Source of the DNA: Alphaproteobacteria bacterium
GTDB lineage: Bacteria > Pseudomonadota > Alphaproteobacteria > Rhizobiales > Aestuariivirgaceae
DNA length: 8,129 bases
Assembly (NCBI GenBank): GCA_026400595.1
Contig: JAPLOT010000340.1
Coordinates: forward strand, 1-8,129
Reading direction: 5' to 3'
Below the pieces are notes generated by a model. That model had not been told where the DNA came from. It did no database searches and saw only the letters and a list, made by a program, of their open reading frames with translations. A program made the position numbers and the translations under genes. Positions 1-6,242 of the stretch are shown here, one piece after another. How positions within the stretch are numbered: position 1 is the first letter of the stretch; every line of letters starts with the position of its first letter.

Positions 1-43
1 CACGCCCGAGTTCTCTGATAGATTTCCAGACCCCAGCGCGGCC

Positions 44-64
44 CTCCCCGCAAGGGATCGGGAG
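44..64 (-). terminator. Weak hairpin just beyond the ligase stop codon
   Basis: CTCCC (44-48) can pair with GGGAG (60-64) around an 11-base loop, 33 to 53 bases beyond the ligase stop on the minus strand. No U-rich tract follows, so a factor-independent terminator is only a possibility. The G/C-rich block could equally be a remnant of an intergenic palindromic repeat. Nothing else was identified in bases 1-96. Confidence 0.2.
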
Positions 65-96
65 AAAGTTGTGGCGCTGTCTGGCTTCACGCTGCT

Positions 97-1686
97 CTAG
101 AGAGCGCCGCCTTCGGCAAGCTTCATCAGCGACGCGAGTTCGTCGGCCTCGGCGGCCGGCTTGTCCCAGCGGATGCGCGCGATGCGCGGAAATCGCATGG
201 CGAGTCCCGCCTTGTGGCGCGACGATTTCTGGATCGCGTCGAAGGCCACCTCGAAGACGAGCCGCGGTGTCACCGCGCGCACCGGGCCGAAGCGCTCCAG
301 CGTGTTGTCGCGCACGAAGCGGTCGATCTGCTTGAGCTCGGCATCGGTGAATCCCGAATAGGCCTTTCCCACCGGCACCAGCACCCGCGCCCCGTCGCGC
401 TCGGCCCAGACACCGAAGGTGTAATCGGAATAGAAGGACGAGCGCTTGCCAGCCCCGCGCTGGGCATAGATCAGCACGCAATCGGCGGTGAGTGCCTGGC
501 GCTTCCACTTGTACCAGAGTCCCTTCGGGCGGCCCGCGACATAGGGGCTGTCGCGCCGCTTCAGCATGAGTCCCTCGATCCCTGCGCTGCGCGTGTCTTC
601 CCAGATGCGGCGCAGCGCCTCCTTCGAGTCCGGCTGCACAAGCTCCGACAGGTCGGTGCCACGCGGCTGCATCGGCCGATGCCAGTCTTCCCGCCGCCGG
701 CGCCGATCGGCAAGGGAGAGGGGGCGCAGATCCTCGCCGCCAAGCTCCAGCGCATCGTAGAGACGCACATGGACCGGATACTTCGTCATCATGGAGCGGG
801 TGACGCTCTTGCGGTTCAGCCGCTGCTGCAGGTCGGAAAAGGGCGCCACCGCGCCGTCGCGCATCACCAGGAGCTCGCCATCGAGCACTGCATCGAAACG
901 CCAGTCCGAGACCAGATCAGGAAAGCCCCGGGTGATGTCGTCGCCGCTGCGCGAGAAGAGCCGCATCTCGCCGCCACCGCCCGAGACCTGCACGCGAATG
1001 CCATCCCACTTCCACTCCACCGCCATGGCGGAAGGATCGAGCGACGGCCAGTCCTCGTCCTCCAGCGGATGCGCCAGCATGAGCGGACGAAACACCGGCA
1101 CCAGCGACTTCGGCGGTGCCTCCGCCCTGCCCTCGAGCCAGTCGAAGAGCGGCGCGTAGGGTGGCGTGAGCCCATGCCAGAGTTCCTCGATCGCCTCGAC
1201 GGGCTTGCCGAAGGTTTCGGCCAGGGTCACCCGCACCAGGCGGGCCGAGACTCCAACGCGCGGCGCTCCGCTCAGGAACTTCAGCAGGGCCCAGCGGCCG
1301 GTGGCATCCAGCCGGTCAAGCCAGTGCGCCAGCTGCCGTGCCTGTTCGGCGCTGCTCAATCCATCAAGCGCGCGGACGATCTCGCCAAGACCGGGAACGG
1401 GTTCTCCTGGCGCATGTCCCTCCCAGATCAGCGACAGCGTCTCGGCCGTGTCGCCGACATAGTCGCGCGACAGGCGGAAGAGCTCGGGATCGAAATGGCG
1501 GCCGGCGAGTTCGCCGAGAACCCGGCGCAGCGGGAAGGACAGCGGCAGTCCGTCGCTGAGGGCCGCCAGGGCATAGCCGCGATCGGGATCGGGTGCCGCG
1601 CGGAAGTATTCGCCAAGCAGGCGCTGCTTGCCCAGGCGCGAGGGCGTGTAGACGAGACGGTCGAGGAGTGCGGCGAAGTCCTTCAT
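97..1686 (-). CDS. ATP-dependent DNA ligase ('cisplatin damage response' bacterial type)
   Basis: This 529-residue protein seals nicks in duplex DNA using ATP, forming an enzyme-AMP intermediate on lysine. The nucleotidyltransferase motifs are in order: motif I EWKWDGIR with the adenylated lysine K226; motif Ia FSRSGDD near 244-250; motif III VLDGELL with E271; motif IV EGLMLKRRDSPYVAGRP from E371; motif V WYKWKR at 391-396. An OB-fold region follows, ending in motif VI-like RFPRIARIRWDK (498-509). Residues 1-200 form an alpha-helical N-terminal DNA-binding domain (LRLVRVTLAE-like segment near 149-157). Length and architecture match the bacterial family annotated as cisplatin damage response ligase, which differs from NAD-dependent LigA and has no LigD polymerase or nuclease domains. 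The ATG overlaps the upstream exonuclease stop (ATGA), implying translational coupling; GAGG lies about 10 bases upstream of it. The partner helicase and phosphoesterase of this cluster type are not seen. The family assignment is firm; the exact repair pathway is inferred. Confidence 0.95.
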   Translation of the reverse strand: MKDFAALLDRLVYTPSRLGKQRLLGEYFRAAPDPDRGYALAALSDGLPLSFPLRRVLGELAGRHFDPELFRLSRDYVGDTAETLSLIWEGHAPGEPVPGLGEIVRALDGLSSAEQARQLAHWLDRLDATGRWALLKFLSGAPRVGVSARLVRVTLAETFGKPVEAIEELWHGLTPPYAPLFDWLEGRAEAPPKSLVPVFRPLMLAHPLEDEDWPSLDPSAMAVEWKWDGIRVQVSGGGGEMRLFSRSGDDITRGFPDLVSDWRFDAVLDGELLVMRDGAVAPFSDLQQRLNRKSVTRSMMTKYPVHVRLYDALELGGEDLRPLSLADRRRRREDWHRPMQPRGTDLSELVQPDSKEALRRIWEDTRSAGIEGLMLKRRDSPYVAGRPKGLWYKWKRQALTADCVLIYAQRGAGKRSSFYSDYTFGVWAERDGARVLVPVGKAYSGFTDAELKQIDRFVRDNTLERFGPVRAVTPRLVFEVAFDAIQKSSRHKAGLAMRFPRIARIRWDKPAAEADELASLMKLAEGGAL

Positions 1687-2696
1687 TCGGCGTCATCCTC
1701 GCGGCCGACCAGCGCCAGCGCCCGGGCCTTCAGCCCCATCTGCGTGACGGCATGCACCAGCGCCTCCTCGCGGCCATGGGTCACCCAGATCTCGCCGGCT
1801 CCGGTCTCGCGGATGGTCTGCAACAGTTCGGGCCAGCCGGCGTGATCGGAAATCACCAGCGGCAGTTCCACCCCGCGCTGGCGCGCGCGGCCGCGGATGC
1901 GCATCCAGCCCGAGGCAAATCCGGCAAGCGGTTCGGCAAAGCGCTGCGACCAGCGGTCGGCGACGGAAGACGGCGGGCAGAGGACGATCTCGCCCGCGAG
2001 GCTGTCCTTCGATTCCGTGACGGACGGCACGGGTCCGAGGTCGATGCCGCGCCTGACATAGTAGTCGGTCATGTTGCGCAGGGCGCCATGCAGCCACACC
2101 GGTCTGTCATATCCCGCCTGCCGCAGCAGCGCGACGAGGCGCTGGCATTTGCCAAGCCCGTAGACGCCCACCAGATGCGTGCGCTCGGGAAAGATACGGA
2201 GCGAGGCGAGGAGCTTTGCCACCTCGCCTTCCGGCGGTTCGTGACGGAAGACCGGAAGAGCGAATGTCGCCTCGGTGACGAAGAGATCGCAGGGCACGAC
2301 CTCGAAAGCATCGCAGGTGGGATCGGGCTGCCGCTTGTAGTCGCCCGAAATGACGGCGCGCTGACCCTGATGATCGATGACCAGTTGTGCTGCGCCGAGG
2401 ATATGGCCGGAAGGCCGCAGCGATACGGTGACGCCGCCAATCTGGAGTGTCTCGCCATAGGCGAGCGATTGAAACGATCCCGCCGCGCCTGCGCCAAGCC
2501 GCAGCTTCATGATGGCGATGGTATCGGGGGTCGCCAGCACTGCGCCGTGCCCGGGCCGCGCATGGTCGGAATGGCCATGCGTGATGATGGCACGATCGAC
2601 CGGCGCGTGCGGGTCGACATGAAATCCGCCAGGCAGGCAATGGAGACCCGAAGCGTCGGGCCTCAGCCAGCTCTCGAAAGGTGGTGAACGCGGCAT
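1683..2696 (-). CDS. Ligase-associated DNA damage response exonuclease (MBL/beta-CASP fold)
   Basis: This 337-residue metallo-beta-lactamase/beta-CASP nuclease is predicted to process DNA ends or flaps before the ligase seals them. Metal-binding motifs seen: H40-G-H42-S-D44-H45 (the HxHxDH signature), PSGH at 95-98, SGDY with D119, and SDH (283-285) and THG (306-308) near the C-terminus, which match beta-CASP motifs carrying late histidines. The N-terminal segment LRPDASGLHCLPGGFHVDP is typical of this subfamily and places the start only a few residues before it, agreeing with the ATG at 2696. No clear Shine-Dalgarno sequence precedes that ATG. The gene comes first in a pair, and its TGA overlaps the ligase ATG by four bases, so the two proteins are made from one message. 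Known homologues sit with the ligase, an Lhr-family helicase and an MPE (PdeM) phosphoesterase. RNase J/CPSF-like relatives share the fold, but the ligase partnership favours the DNA-repair role. Confidence 0.93.
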   Translation of the reverse strand: MPRSPPFESWLRPDASGLHCLPGGFHVDPHAPVDRAIITHGHSDHARPGHGAVLATPDTIAIMKLRLGAGAAGSFQSLAYGETLQIGGVTVSLRPSGHILGAAQLVIDHQGQRAVISGDYKRQPDPTCDAFEVVPCDLFVTEATFALPVFRHEPPEGEVAKLLASLRIFPERTHLVGVYGLGKCQRLVALLRQAGYDRPVWLHGALRNMTDYYVRRGIDLGPVPSVTESKDSLAGEIVLCPPSSVADRWSQRFAEPLAGFASGWMRIRGRARQRGVELPLVISDHAGWPELLQTIRETGAGEIWVTHGREEALVHAVTQMGLKARALALVGREDDAE

Positions 2697-2927
2697 GCCG
2701 CCTGAATGTGGCGATGCCTGCGCGACGCCGCAAGAAGAACGGGGAGGCCTTGATGGCGCTCCCCGTCTAATTCGTGGTGCCCGGGTACGCAGTACAGGAT
2801 CCCGGTCCTCGATCGGCGCGTGCCCCGCTCGGGTCCGCTCACCATGTCTGCATGATGGGGCAATGGAGTTTCCAAAGAGTTTCGTTCAGGAAAAAAATCA
2901 TTAATGGGTCGTTTACAGCCTGTTCCG
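2697..2927. other. 231-base intergenic region between amidotransferase and exonuclease genes
   Basis: Both flanking genes run on the minus strand, so this gap must hold the promoter or processing site for the exonuclease-ligase pair and the 3' end of the upstream unit. It contains one strong hairpin (2739-2766) and an A-run at 2891-2897, which reads as seven T on the minus strand. A short GTTCC/GGAAC repeat at 2922-2935 overlaps the amidotransferase stop but lies about 25 bases from that T-run, too far for a classical terminator. Reading frames through the gap match no family I recognise. I could not place a convincing exonuclease promoter. Confidence 0.5.
2739..2766 (-). terminator. Strong hairpin upstream of the exonuclease gene, possible terminator or leader element
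   Basis: ACGGGGAG (2739-2746) pairs perfectly with CTCCCCGT (2759-2766), and GCC/GGC inside the 12-base loop can extend the stem with one bulged base. On the minus strand the stem is followed by a pyrimidine-rich TTCTTCTT, which gives a mediocre U-tail. It sits 43-70 bases ahead of the exonuclease start, so it could end a transcript from the amidotransferase operon or form part of the exonuclease leader. The hairpin is seen; its function is inferred. Confidence 0.35.
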
Positions 2928-3629
2928 TCAGGAACCATTCACGGCCGGCTGAAGCCATAGATCGATGAATCCGGTGAGCCAGCGCTTCACGGGGGCATCA
3001 TGCAGCAGATTGGCATGAAGATGTGCCGCGGCGGGTTGCGCGCCAGGCATCACGAATCGATGGGCGCCGAGAACCGTCCAGCGGTGCATCGTGTGGCGCG
3101 TCACTTCCGGATGGAACTGGATGCCCCAGGCCGCGCTTCCGTAGCGGAAGGCCTGATTTTCGAAGGTCTCGCCGGTCGCGAGGCGCTCGGCCCCATGCGG
3201 CAATGAAAAGCCCTCGCGATGCCAGTGATAGACATGTTCGGGCCACGGTCCCAGCATCTTGCCCGGTGGCTCGGGCCGGATCGGGTAATATCCGATCTCG
3301 ACCGCGCCGTCGGGATGCGGGCCAACCGTTCCTCCCAACTGCCTGGCCAGCATCTGGGCACCCAGGCACACGCCCAGGAATGGCTTCTCCTCCTTGAGGG
3401 CTATGCCGATCCAGTCGATCTCGCGCGCAATCCAGTCGTCAGGGTCATTGGCGCTCATCGGGCCGCCGAAGATCACGGCACCGTCATGCTCGGCAAGGGT
3501 CTCCGGCAAAGCCTCGCCAAGGCACGGCCTGCGGATGTCGAGGTGGTAGCCGCGCCGCACCAGTTCATGGCCGATCCGGCCAGGTGTGGAGGCTTCGGAA
3601 TGGACGATGATGAGAATCTGCCGCGTCAT
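2928..3629 (-). CDS. Stand-alone class I glutamine amidotransferase (GuaA N-terminal domain-like)
   Basis: This 233-residue GATase1 protein resembles the amidotransferase half of GMP synthase without any synthetase domain. Such domains release ammonia from glutamine or cleave gamma-glutamyl bonds; the true substrate cannot be read from sequence. The catalytic triad is intact: nucleophile elbow GVCLGAQ with C88, and QFHPE with H173 and E175. FGGPMSAND at 54-62 is the usual oxyanion-side glycine loop. The reading frame stays open upstream to 3713, but I chose the ATG at 3629: the family homology begins at MTRQILIIVH, a GGCAAGAG Shine-Dalgarno lies 9 bases upstream, and the longer version would run into the 3' end of the transporter gene. 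It lies 58 bases behind that gene on the same strand and is probably co-transcribed with it. A functional tie to the sulfur genes further upstream is only positional. Confidence 0.87.
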   Translation of the reverse strand: MTRQILIIVHSEASTPGRIGHELVRRGYHLDIRRPCLGEALPETLAEHDGAVIFGGPMSANDPDDWIAREIDWIGIALKEEKPFLGVCLGAQMLARQLGGTVGPHPDGAVEIGYYPIRPEPPGKMLGPWPEHVYHWHREGFSLPHGAERLATGETFENQAFRYGSAAWGIQFHPEVTRHTMHRWTVLGAHRFVMPGAQPAAAHLHANLLHDAPVKRWLTGFIDLWLQPAVNGS

Positions 3630-3687
3630 CGAGCATTGCTCTTGCCACGATTTGCACGGCGCCGTCGAGTGGGCGATGGGCAAAGGA

Positions 3688-4581
3688 TCACAGCGGCGCC
3701 GAGGATGGCCCACCCTGCCGCGTGCGGTTCTCGAGCGCGATGACCGCGAGACCCGCGAGCATGATCAGCGCCATGCCCGCGATGGCCAGCGCATTCGGCA
3801 CCTCGTTGAAGATGAGCAGGCCGGAGAGACCGGCCCAGATCATGAAGGAGTAGTTGAAGGGTGCCACAACCCGCGCCTCGCCGATGCGGAAGGCGAGGAA
3901 GACGAAGAGGTGCCCGCACATCAGGAAGAAACCGGCAATGGCCATGAGCCAGGCATGGCGGATGGTCGGCGCGACCTGCGTTTCGAAAGCGAATGAACCG
4001 ACCGTGGCGCAGAGCATCACGATGAGAAGCGTGGAGAAGGTCACGATCAGCGCCGGCGTGCCGGGCGGCACCTTGCGCGTGACGATGTCGCGTCCGGCTG
4101 CGCCAAGTGCCGTGAAGAAGCCCAGGATGGCCATGGGCGAGGCGGCTTCGGTTCCGGGCTGCGCCACCAGCAGGGCGCCAGTGATCCCAACGCCGATCAG
4201 CGCCAGGCGCAGCATGCCGATGCGGTCGCCGAAGAACAGCCAGATGCCGAGCAGCACCAGGAGCGGCGCGATCTGCGCAATGGCCGTGATGTCGGCAATC
4301 GGCATTTCGTTCAGGGCCAGGATGAAGCTCAGGATGGCGAAGACTTCGCAGAGCGAGCGCAGCGCCACCCAGCGATTGAAGACCTTGGGCAGGTCCCGGC
4401 CATGTCCGAGGATCAGCAGGATGGGCAGGCACCAGAGACAGGCCGCGATGCCGCGCATGATCAGAACCTGCAGCGGCGGTGCATCGGACAGTGCCAGCTT
4501 CATGCAGCTGTCATTGGCAACGAAGGCGCCCGTCGCCAGCAGCATCGCGCCGATACCGCGGAGATTGGACTGTTCAGCCAT
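3688..4581 (-). CDS. EamA/DMT-family membrane transporter (10 TM)
   Basis: This 297-residue inner-membrane protein has two EamA repeats of about five helices each. Hydrophobic segments lie near residues 8-28, 36-58, 72-90, 97-117, 123-140, 149-166, 177-197, 209-230, 239-258 and 263-283. The linker QPGTEAASP (141-149) separates the halves. ADITAIAQIAPLLV in repeat 1 and VVAPFNYSFMIWAGL in repeat 2 occupy equivalent places and look like the conserved DMT core. The family exports or imports small metabolites such as amino acids, nucleosides, SAM or drugs; the substrate here is unknown. It sits between the persulfide-dioxygenase gene (69 bases upstream) and the amidotransferase gene (58 bases downstream), all on the minus strand. 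No good Shine-Dalgarno precedes the ATG, but the residues before the first helix fit this start. A role in exporting a sulfur compound or thiol is speculative. Confidence 0.9.
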   Translation of the reverse strand: MAEQSNLRGIGAMLLATGAFVANDSCMKLALSDAPPLQVLIMRGIAACLWCLPILLILGHGRDLPKVFNRWVALRSLCEVFAILSFILALNEMPIADITAIAQIAPLLVLLGIWLFFGDRIGMLRLALIGVGITGALLVAQPGTEAASPMAILGFFTALGAAGRDIVTRKVPPGTPALIVTFSTLLIVMLCATVGSFAFETQVAPTIRHAWLMAIAGFFLMCGHLFVFLAFRIGEARVVAPFNYSFMIWAGLSGLLIFNEVPNALAIAGMALIMLAGLAVIALENRTRQGGPSSAPL

Positions 4582-4650
4582 CAGGAATCCGGAGATGAGG
4601 TTGCCGGACCTCCCTACAGGCCGCGCCTCAACTTGGCAAACGAACCCTGC

Positions 4651-5523
4651 TCAGGACGCAAGGCTGACCGGTATCTTGATGTAGTGGACGCCATTGGCAT
4701 CCGCCGGCGGCAGCTTGCCGGCCCGCATGTTCACCTGGATCGAGGGCATCAGCAGCACCGGTGCCGAGAGCGTGGCATCGCGGGCCTGGCGCATGACCAC
4801 GAACTGGTCCTCGCTCACGCCGTCGTGGACATGGATGTTGTGCGCCAGCTCGTCGCCCACCGTGGTTTCCCAGGCATAGTGATCGCGCCCGCCCTTGGGC
4901 AGGTAGTCGTGGCACATGAAGAGGCGCGTCTCCTTCGGCAGCGACAGCAGGCGGCGAATCGAACGATAGAGGGCGCGGGCATCGCCGCCGGGAAAATCGG
5001 CGCGCGCCGTGCCGTAGTCCGGCATGAACAGCGTGTCGCCGACGAAGACCGGGTTGCCGATCTTGTAGGACACGCAGGCCGGCGTATGGCCGGGCGTGGC
5101 GATGACTTCAATGGTGAGATCTCCCATCTGTAGCCGGTCGCCATCCTTCACCAGCCTGTCGAATTCCGAGCCGTCGCCGGAGACGTCGAGGGCATTGAAG
5201 ACCGGCCGGAAAATTTTCTGGACCTCACGGATGCGCTCGCCAATGACGACCTTGGCGCCGGTCTTCACCTTGATGTATGGCGCGCCGGAAAGATGATCCG
5301 CATGAACATGGGTTTCGAGAACCCAGTCGATGGTCGCCCCCAGTACCGTGGCCCGGTCAATGATCCGGTCGGCGGATTTCGCGCTGGCCTTGCCGGTGCG
5401 CTGGTCGTAGTCGAGGACCGGGTCGATCACGGCGGCGCGGCGCGTCTGCGCATCGACGACCAGATAGCTGACCGTGTTGGTCGGTTCATCGAAGAATGCC
5501 TCGACAAGGGCTGCAGCGACCAT
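4651..5523 (-). CDS. ETHE1/BLH-like MBL-fold protein, probable persulfide dioxygenase
   Basis: This 290-residue metallo-beta-lactamase-fold enzyme is predicted to oxidise glutathione persulfide to sulfite with a mononuclear iron. Metal ligands seen: THVHADH (H72, H74, D76, H77), TPGH with H146, VGDTLF with D163, and CHDY with H205. YGTARADFPGGDARALYRSI (170-189) corresponds to the ETHE1-type signature with its substrate-side arginine. The C-terminal VNMRAGKLPPADANG segment matches the BLH proteins of BigR operons. Unlike classical BLH it has no DUF442 phosphatase/rhodanese-like domain fused at the N-terminus. I chose the ATG at 5523: GAGG sits 5 bases upstream and homology begins there, whereas the in-frame ATG at 5556 falls inside the predicted promoter. 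The gene diverges from a BigR-type sulfide sensor, which strongly supports sulfur detoxification. A glyoxalase II-like hydrolase is the main alternative. Confidence 0.88.
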   Translation of the reverse strand: MVAAALVEAFFDEPTNTVSYLVVDAQTRRAAVIDPVLDYDQRTGKASAKSADRIIDRATVLGATIDWVLETHVHADHLSGAPYIKVKTGAKVVIGERIREVQKIFRPVFNALDVSGDGSEFDRLVKDGDRLQMGDLTIEVIATPGHTPACVSYKIGNPVFVGDTLFMPDYGTARADFPGGDARALYRSIRRLLSLPKETRLFMCHDYLPKGGRDHYAWETTVGDELAHNIHVHDGVSEDQFVVMRQARDATLSAPVLLMPSIQVNMRAGKLPPADANGVHYIKIPVSLAS

Positions 5524-5553
5524 GGCGACCTCAAAGACTGTTGACTTCGCGAT

Positions 5554-5581
5554 CATATATTAGTAAGGCCTAATTTAACAA
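5554..5581 (-). promoter_or_regulatory. Candidate promoter for the leftward persulfide-dioxygenase operon
   Basis: On the minus strand a -35-like TTGTTA (plus-strand 5576-5581) and a -10-like TATATG (5554-5559) are separated by 16 bases, each matching four of six consensus positions. Transcription would start near 5547, leaving a short leader with the GAGG ribosome site before the 5523 start codon. The inverted repeat at 5559-5574 fills the spacer, as expected for repression by steric block. I could not fix a convincing promoter for the rightward bigR gene, although TTGACT at 5541-5546 may be its -35. Confidence 0.45.
5559..5574. promoter_or_regulatory. AT-rich inverted repeat, candidate BigR operator
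   Basis: ATTAG-TAAGGC-CTAAT is a perfect 5-base inverted repeat with a 6-base spacer. It extends imperfectly to TA/TA at 5556-5577. It lies between the divergent sulfur genes and is the most AT-rich spot in the neighbourhood. BigR-family repressors are known to bind AT-rich palindromes between bigR and its target genes, so this is the best operator candidate; binding itself is inferred. Confidence 0.6.
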
Positions 5582-5599
5582 GTTCTATCTTGGACCACC

Positions 5600-5914
5600 A
5601 TGACAGCCCTCCTGATCGACAAGTCCATTTCCGAACTCGAAGTTTCAGCCACTGAAGCGGCGGGCGTCCTGAAGTCGCTTTCCAACGAGAAGCGGCTGAT
5701 GATTCTCTGCAAGCTGCTCGAGGAAGGCGAAATGAGCGTGCTGCCCATCGCCGAGGCGGTGGGCCTTGGCCAGTCGGCGCTGTCGCAGCATCTTGCCCGC
5801 ATGCGCGCCGAGAAGATCGTCGATTTCCGCCGCGACGGGCAGACGCTCTACTACCGCATCGCCGATCCCAAGGTGGCGCAGCTGCTGAAGTCTCTCAAGG
5901 CCATCTTCTGCTGA
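5600..5914 (+). CDS. bigR: BigR/SqrR-type ArsR repressor, sulfide/persulfide-sensing
   Basis: This 104-residue winged-helix regulator has the ArsR/SmtB fold. SLSNEKRLMILC (27-38 region) is the conserved N-terminal helix; LPIAEAVGLGQSALSQHLARMRAEKIV (48-74) is the helix-turn-helix; DGQTLYYRI (79-87) is the wing. C37 in RLMILC and the C-terminal C104 in KAIFC are spaced like the two redox cysteines of Xylella BigR and Rhodobacter SqrR, which form a disulfide or polysulfide bridge on exposure to H2S or persulfide and release DNA. There is no classical ArsR metal-binding CVC motif, so an arsenic or metal sensor is unlikely. It begins 76 bases from the divergent persulfide-dioxygenase start, across an AT-rich inverted repeat, and is followed 16 bases later by a rhodanese gene. 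GGA about 6 bases upstream gives only a weak ribosome site. The symbol follows family and context; SqrR or YgaV would be equivalent names. Confidence 0.9.
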   Translation: MTALLIDKSISELEVSATEAAGVLKSLSNEKRLMILCKLLEEGEMSVLPIAEAVGLGQSALSQHLARMRAEKIVDFRRDGQTLYYRIADPKVAQLLKSLKAIFC

Positions 5915-5930
5915 GTGCCGGAGCAACACC

Positions 5931-6242
5931 GTGTCCATTCGCCATATCGACGCCCGCGAAGCCAAGCGCCTTGTTGATGGCGGCGCGATCCTGATCGACG
6001 TCCGTGAGCCCGGCGAGCATGCCGACGAGAGTATTCCCGGCGCGCGGAATCATCCGCTCTCCGCCATCACCCAGTCACCGCCGGACCCGGCGCTGCAGAC
6101 GGTGATCTATCATTGCAAGTCCGGCGGACGCACGCGGATGGCCTCATCGGCGCTGAGCCGCTGCAGTTCCGCCGACTCCTACATCATGGACGGCGGCATC
6201 GAAGCCTGGAAGGCGGCCGGCTACCCGGTCAGGCGCGGCTGA
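5931..6242 (+). CDS. Single-domain rhodanese (sulfurtransferase)
   Basis: This 103-residue rhodanese domain moves sulfane sulfur from persulfides or thiosulfate to thiol acceptors through a cysteine persulfide. The active loop CKSGGR has the catalytic C62 and R67, matching the CxxGxR pattern of single-domain rhodaneses. ILIDVREPGEHADESIPGA (20-38) is the typical CH2A-type entry motif, and MDGGIEAWKAAGYPV (86-100) is the standard end of the domain. The start is GTG, supported by GGAG 7 bases upstream; the gap to bigR is 16 bases, so the two are one operon. With the divergent persulfide dioxygenase this gives a sulfide-handling set: rhodanese moves the sulfane sulfur and the dioxygenase oxidises it. 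No signal peptide is visible, so it is cytoplasmic. The last 14 bases overlap the converging acetyltransferase gene. Confidence 0.93.
   Translation: MSIRHIDAREAKRLVDGGAILIDVREPGEHADESIPGARNHPLSAITQSPPDPALQTVIYHCKSGGRTRMASSALSRCSSADSYIMDGGIEAWKAAGYPVRRG

Noticed and set aside
2..100. Plus-strand open frame from the left edge ending in TAG at 98-100, possibly the 3' end of a gene converging on the ligase
   Set aside because: Only 32 codons are visible, third-position G/C is unremarkable, and the residues match no family I recognise; it needs the sequence to the left.
214..1845. Long plus-strand open frame (543 codons) across the ligase gene
   Set aside because: It is antisense to a ligase with all catalytic motifs; its product is rich in His, Arg and Ala, as expected from an antisense frame in high-GC DNA.
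1593..2687. Plus-strand open frame (364 codons) across the exonuclease gene
   Set aside because: Same artefact: the minus strand encodes a complete MBL/beta-CASP nuclease and the plus-strand product has no recognisable domain.
2714..2770. Plus-strand 18-codon frame (MPARRRKKNGEALMALPV)
   Set aside because: It looks protein-like in composition but has no ribosome site, is very short, and its end coincides with the hairpin at 2739-2766.
2663..2938. Minus-strand 91-codon frame through the exonuclease/amidotransferase gap
   Set aside because: No ribosome site, no family resemblance, and it overlaps both the amidotransferase stop and the exonuclease start out of frame.
4582..4650. GAGGT-TGCCGG-ACCTC short hairpin between dioxygenase and transporter genes
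   Set aside because: A 5-base stem with no U-tract is too weak to call a terminator.
4651..5556. Longer persulfide dioxygenase starting at the ATG at 5556
   Set aside because: That codon lies within the predicted -10 and beside the operator repeat; the ATG at 5523 has a good ribosome site and matches where homology begins.
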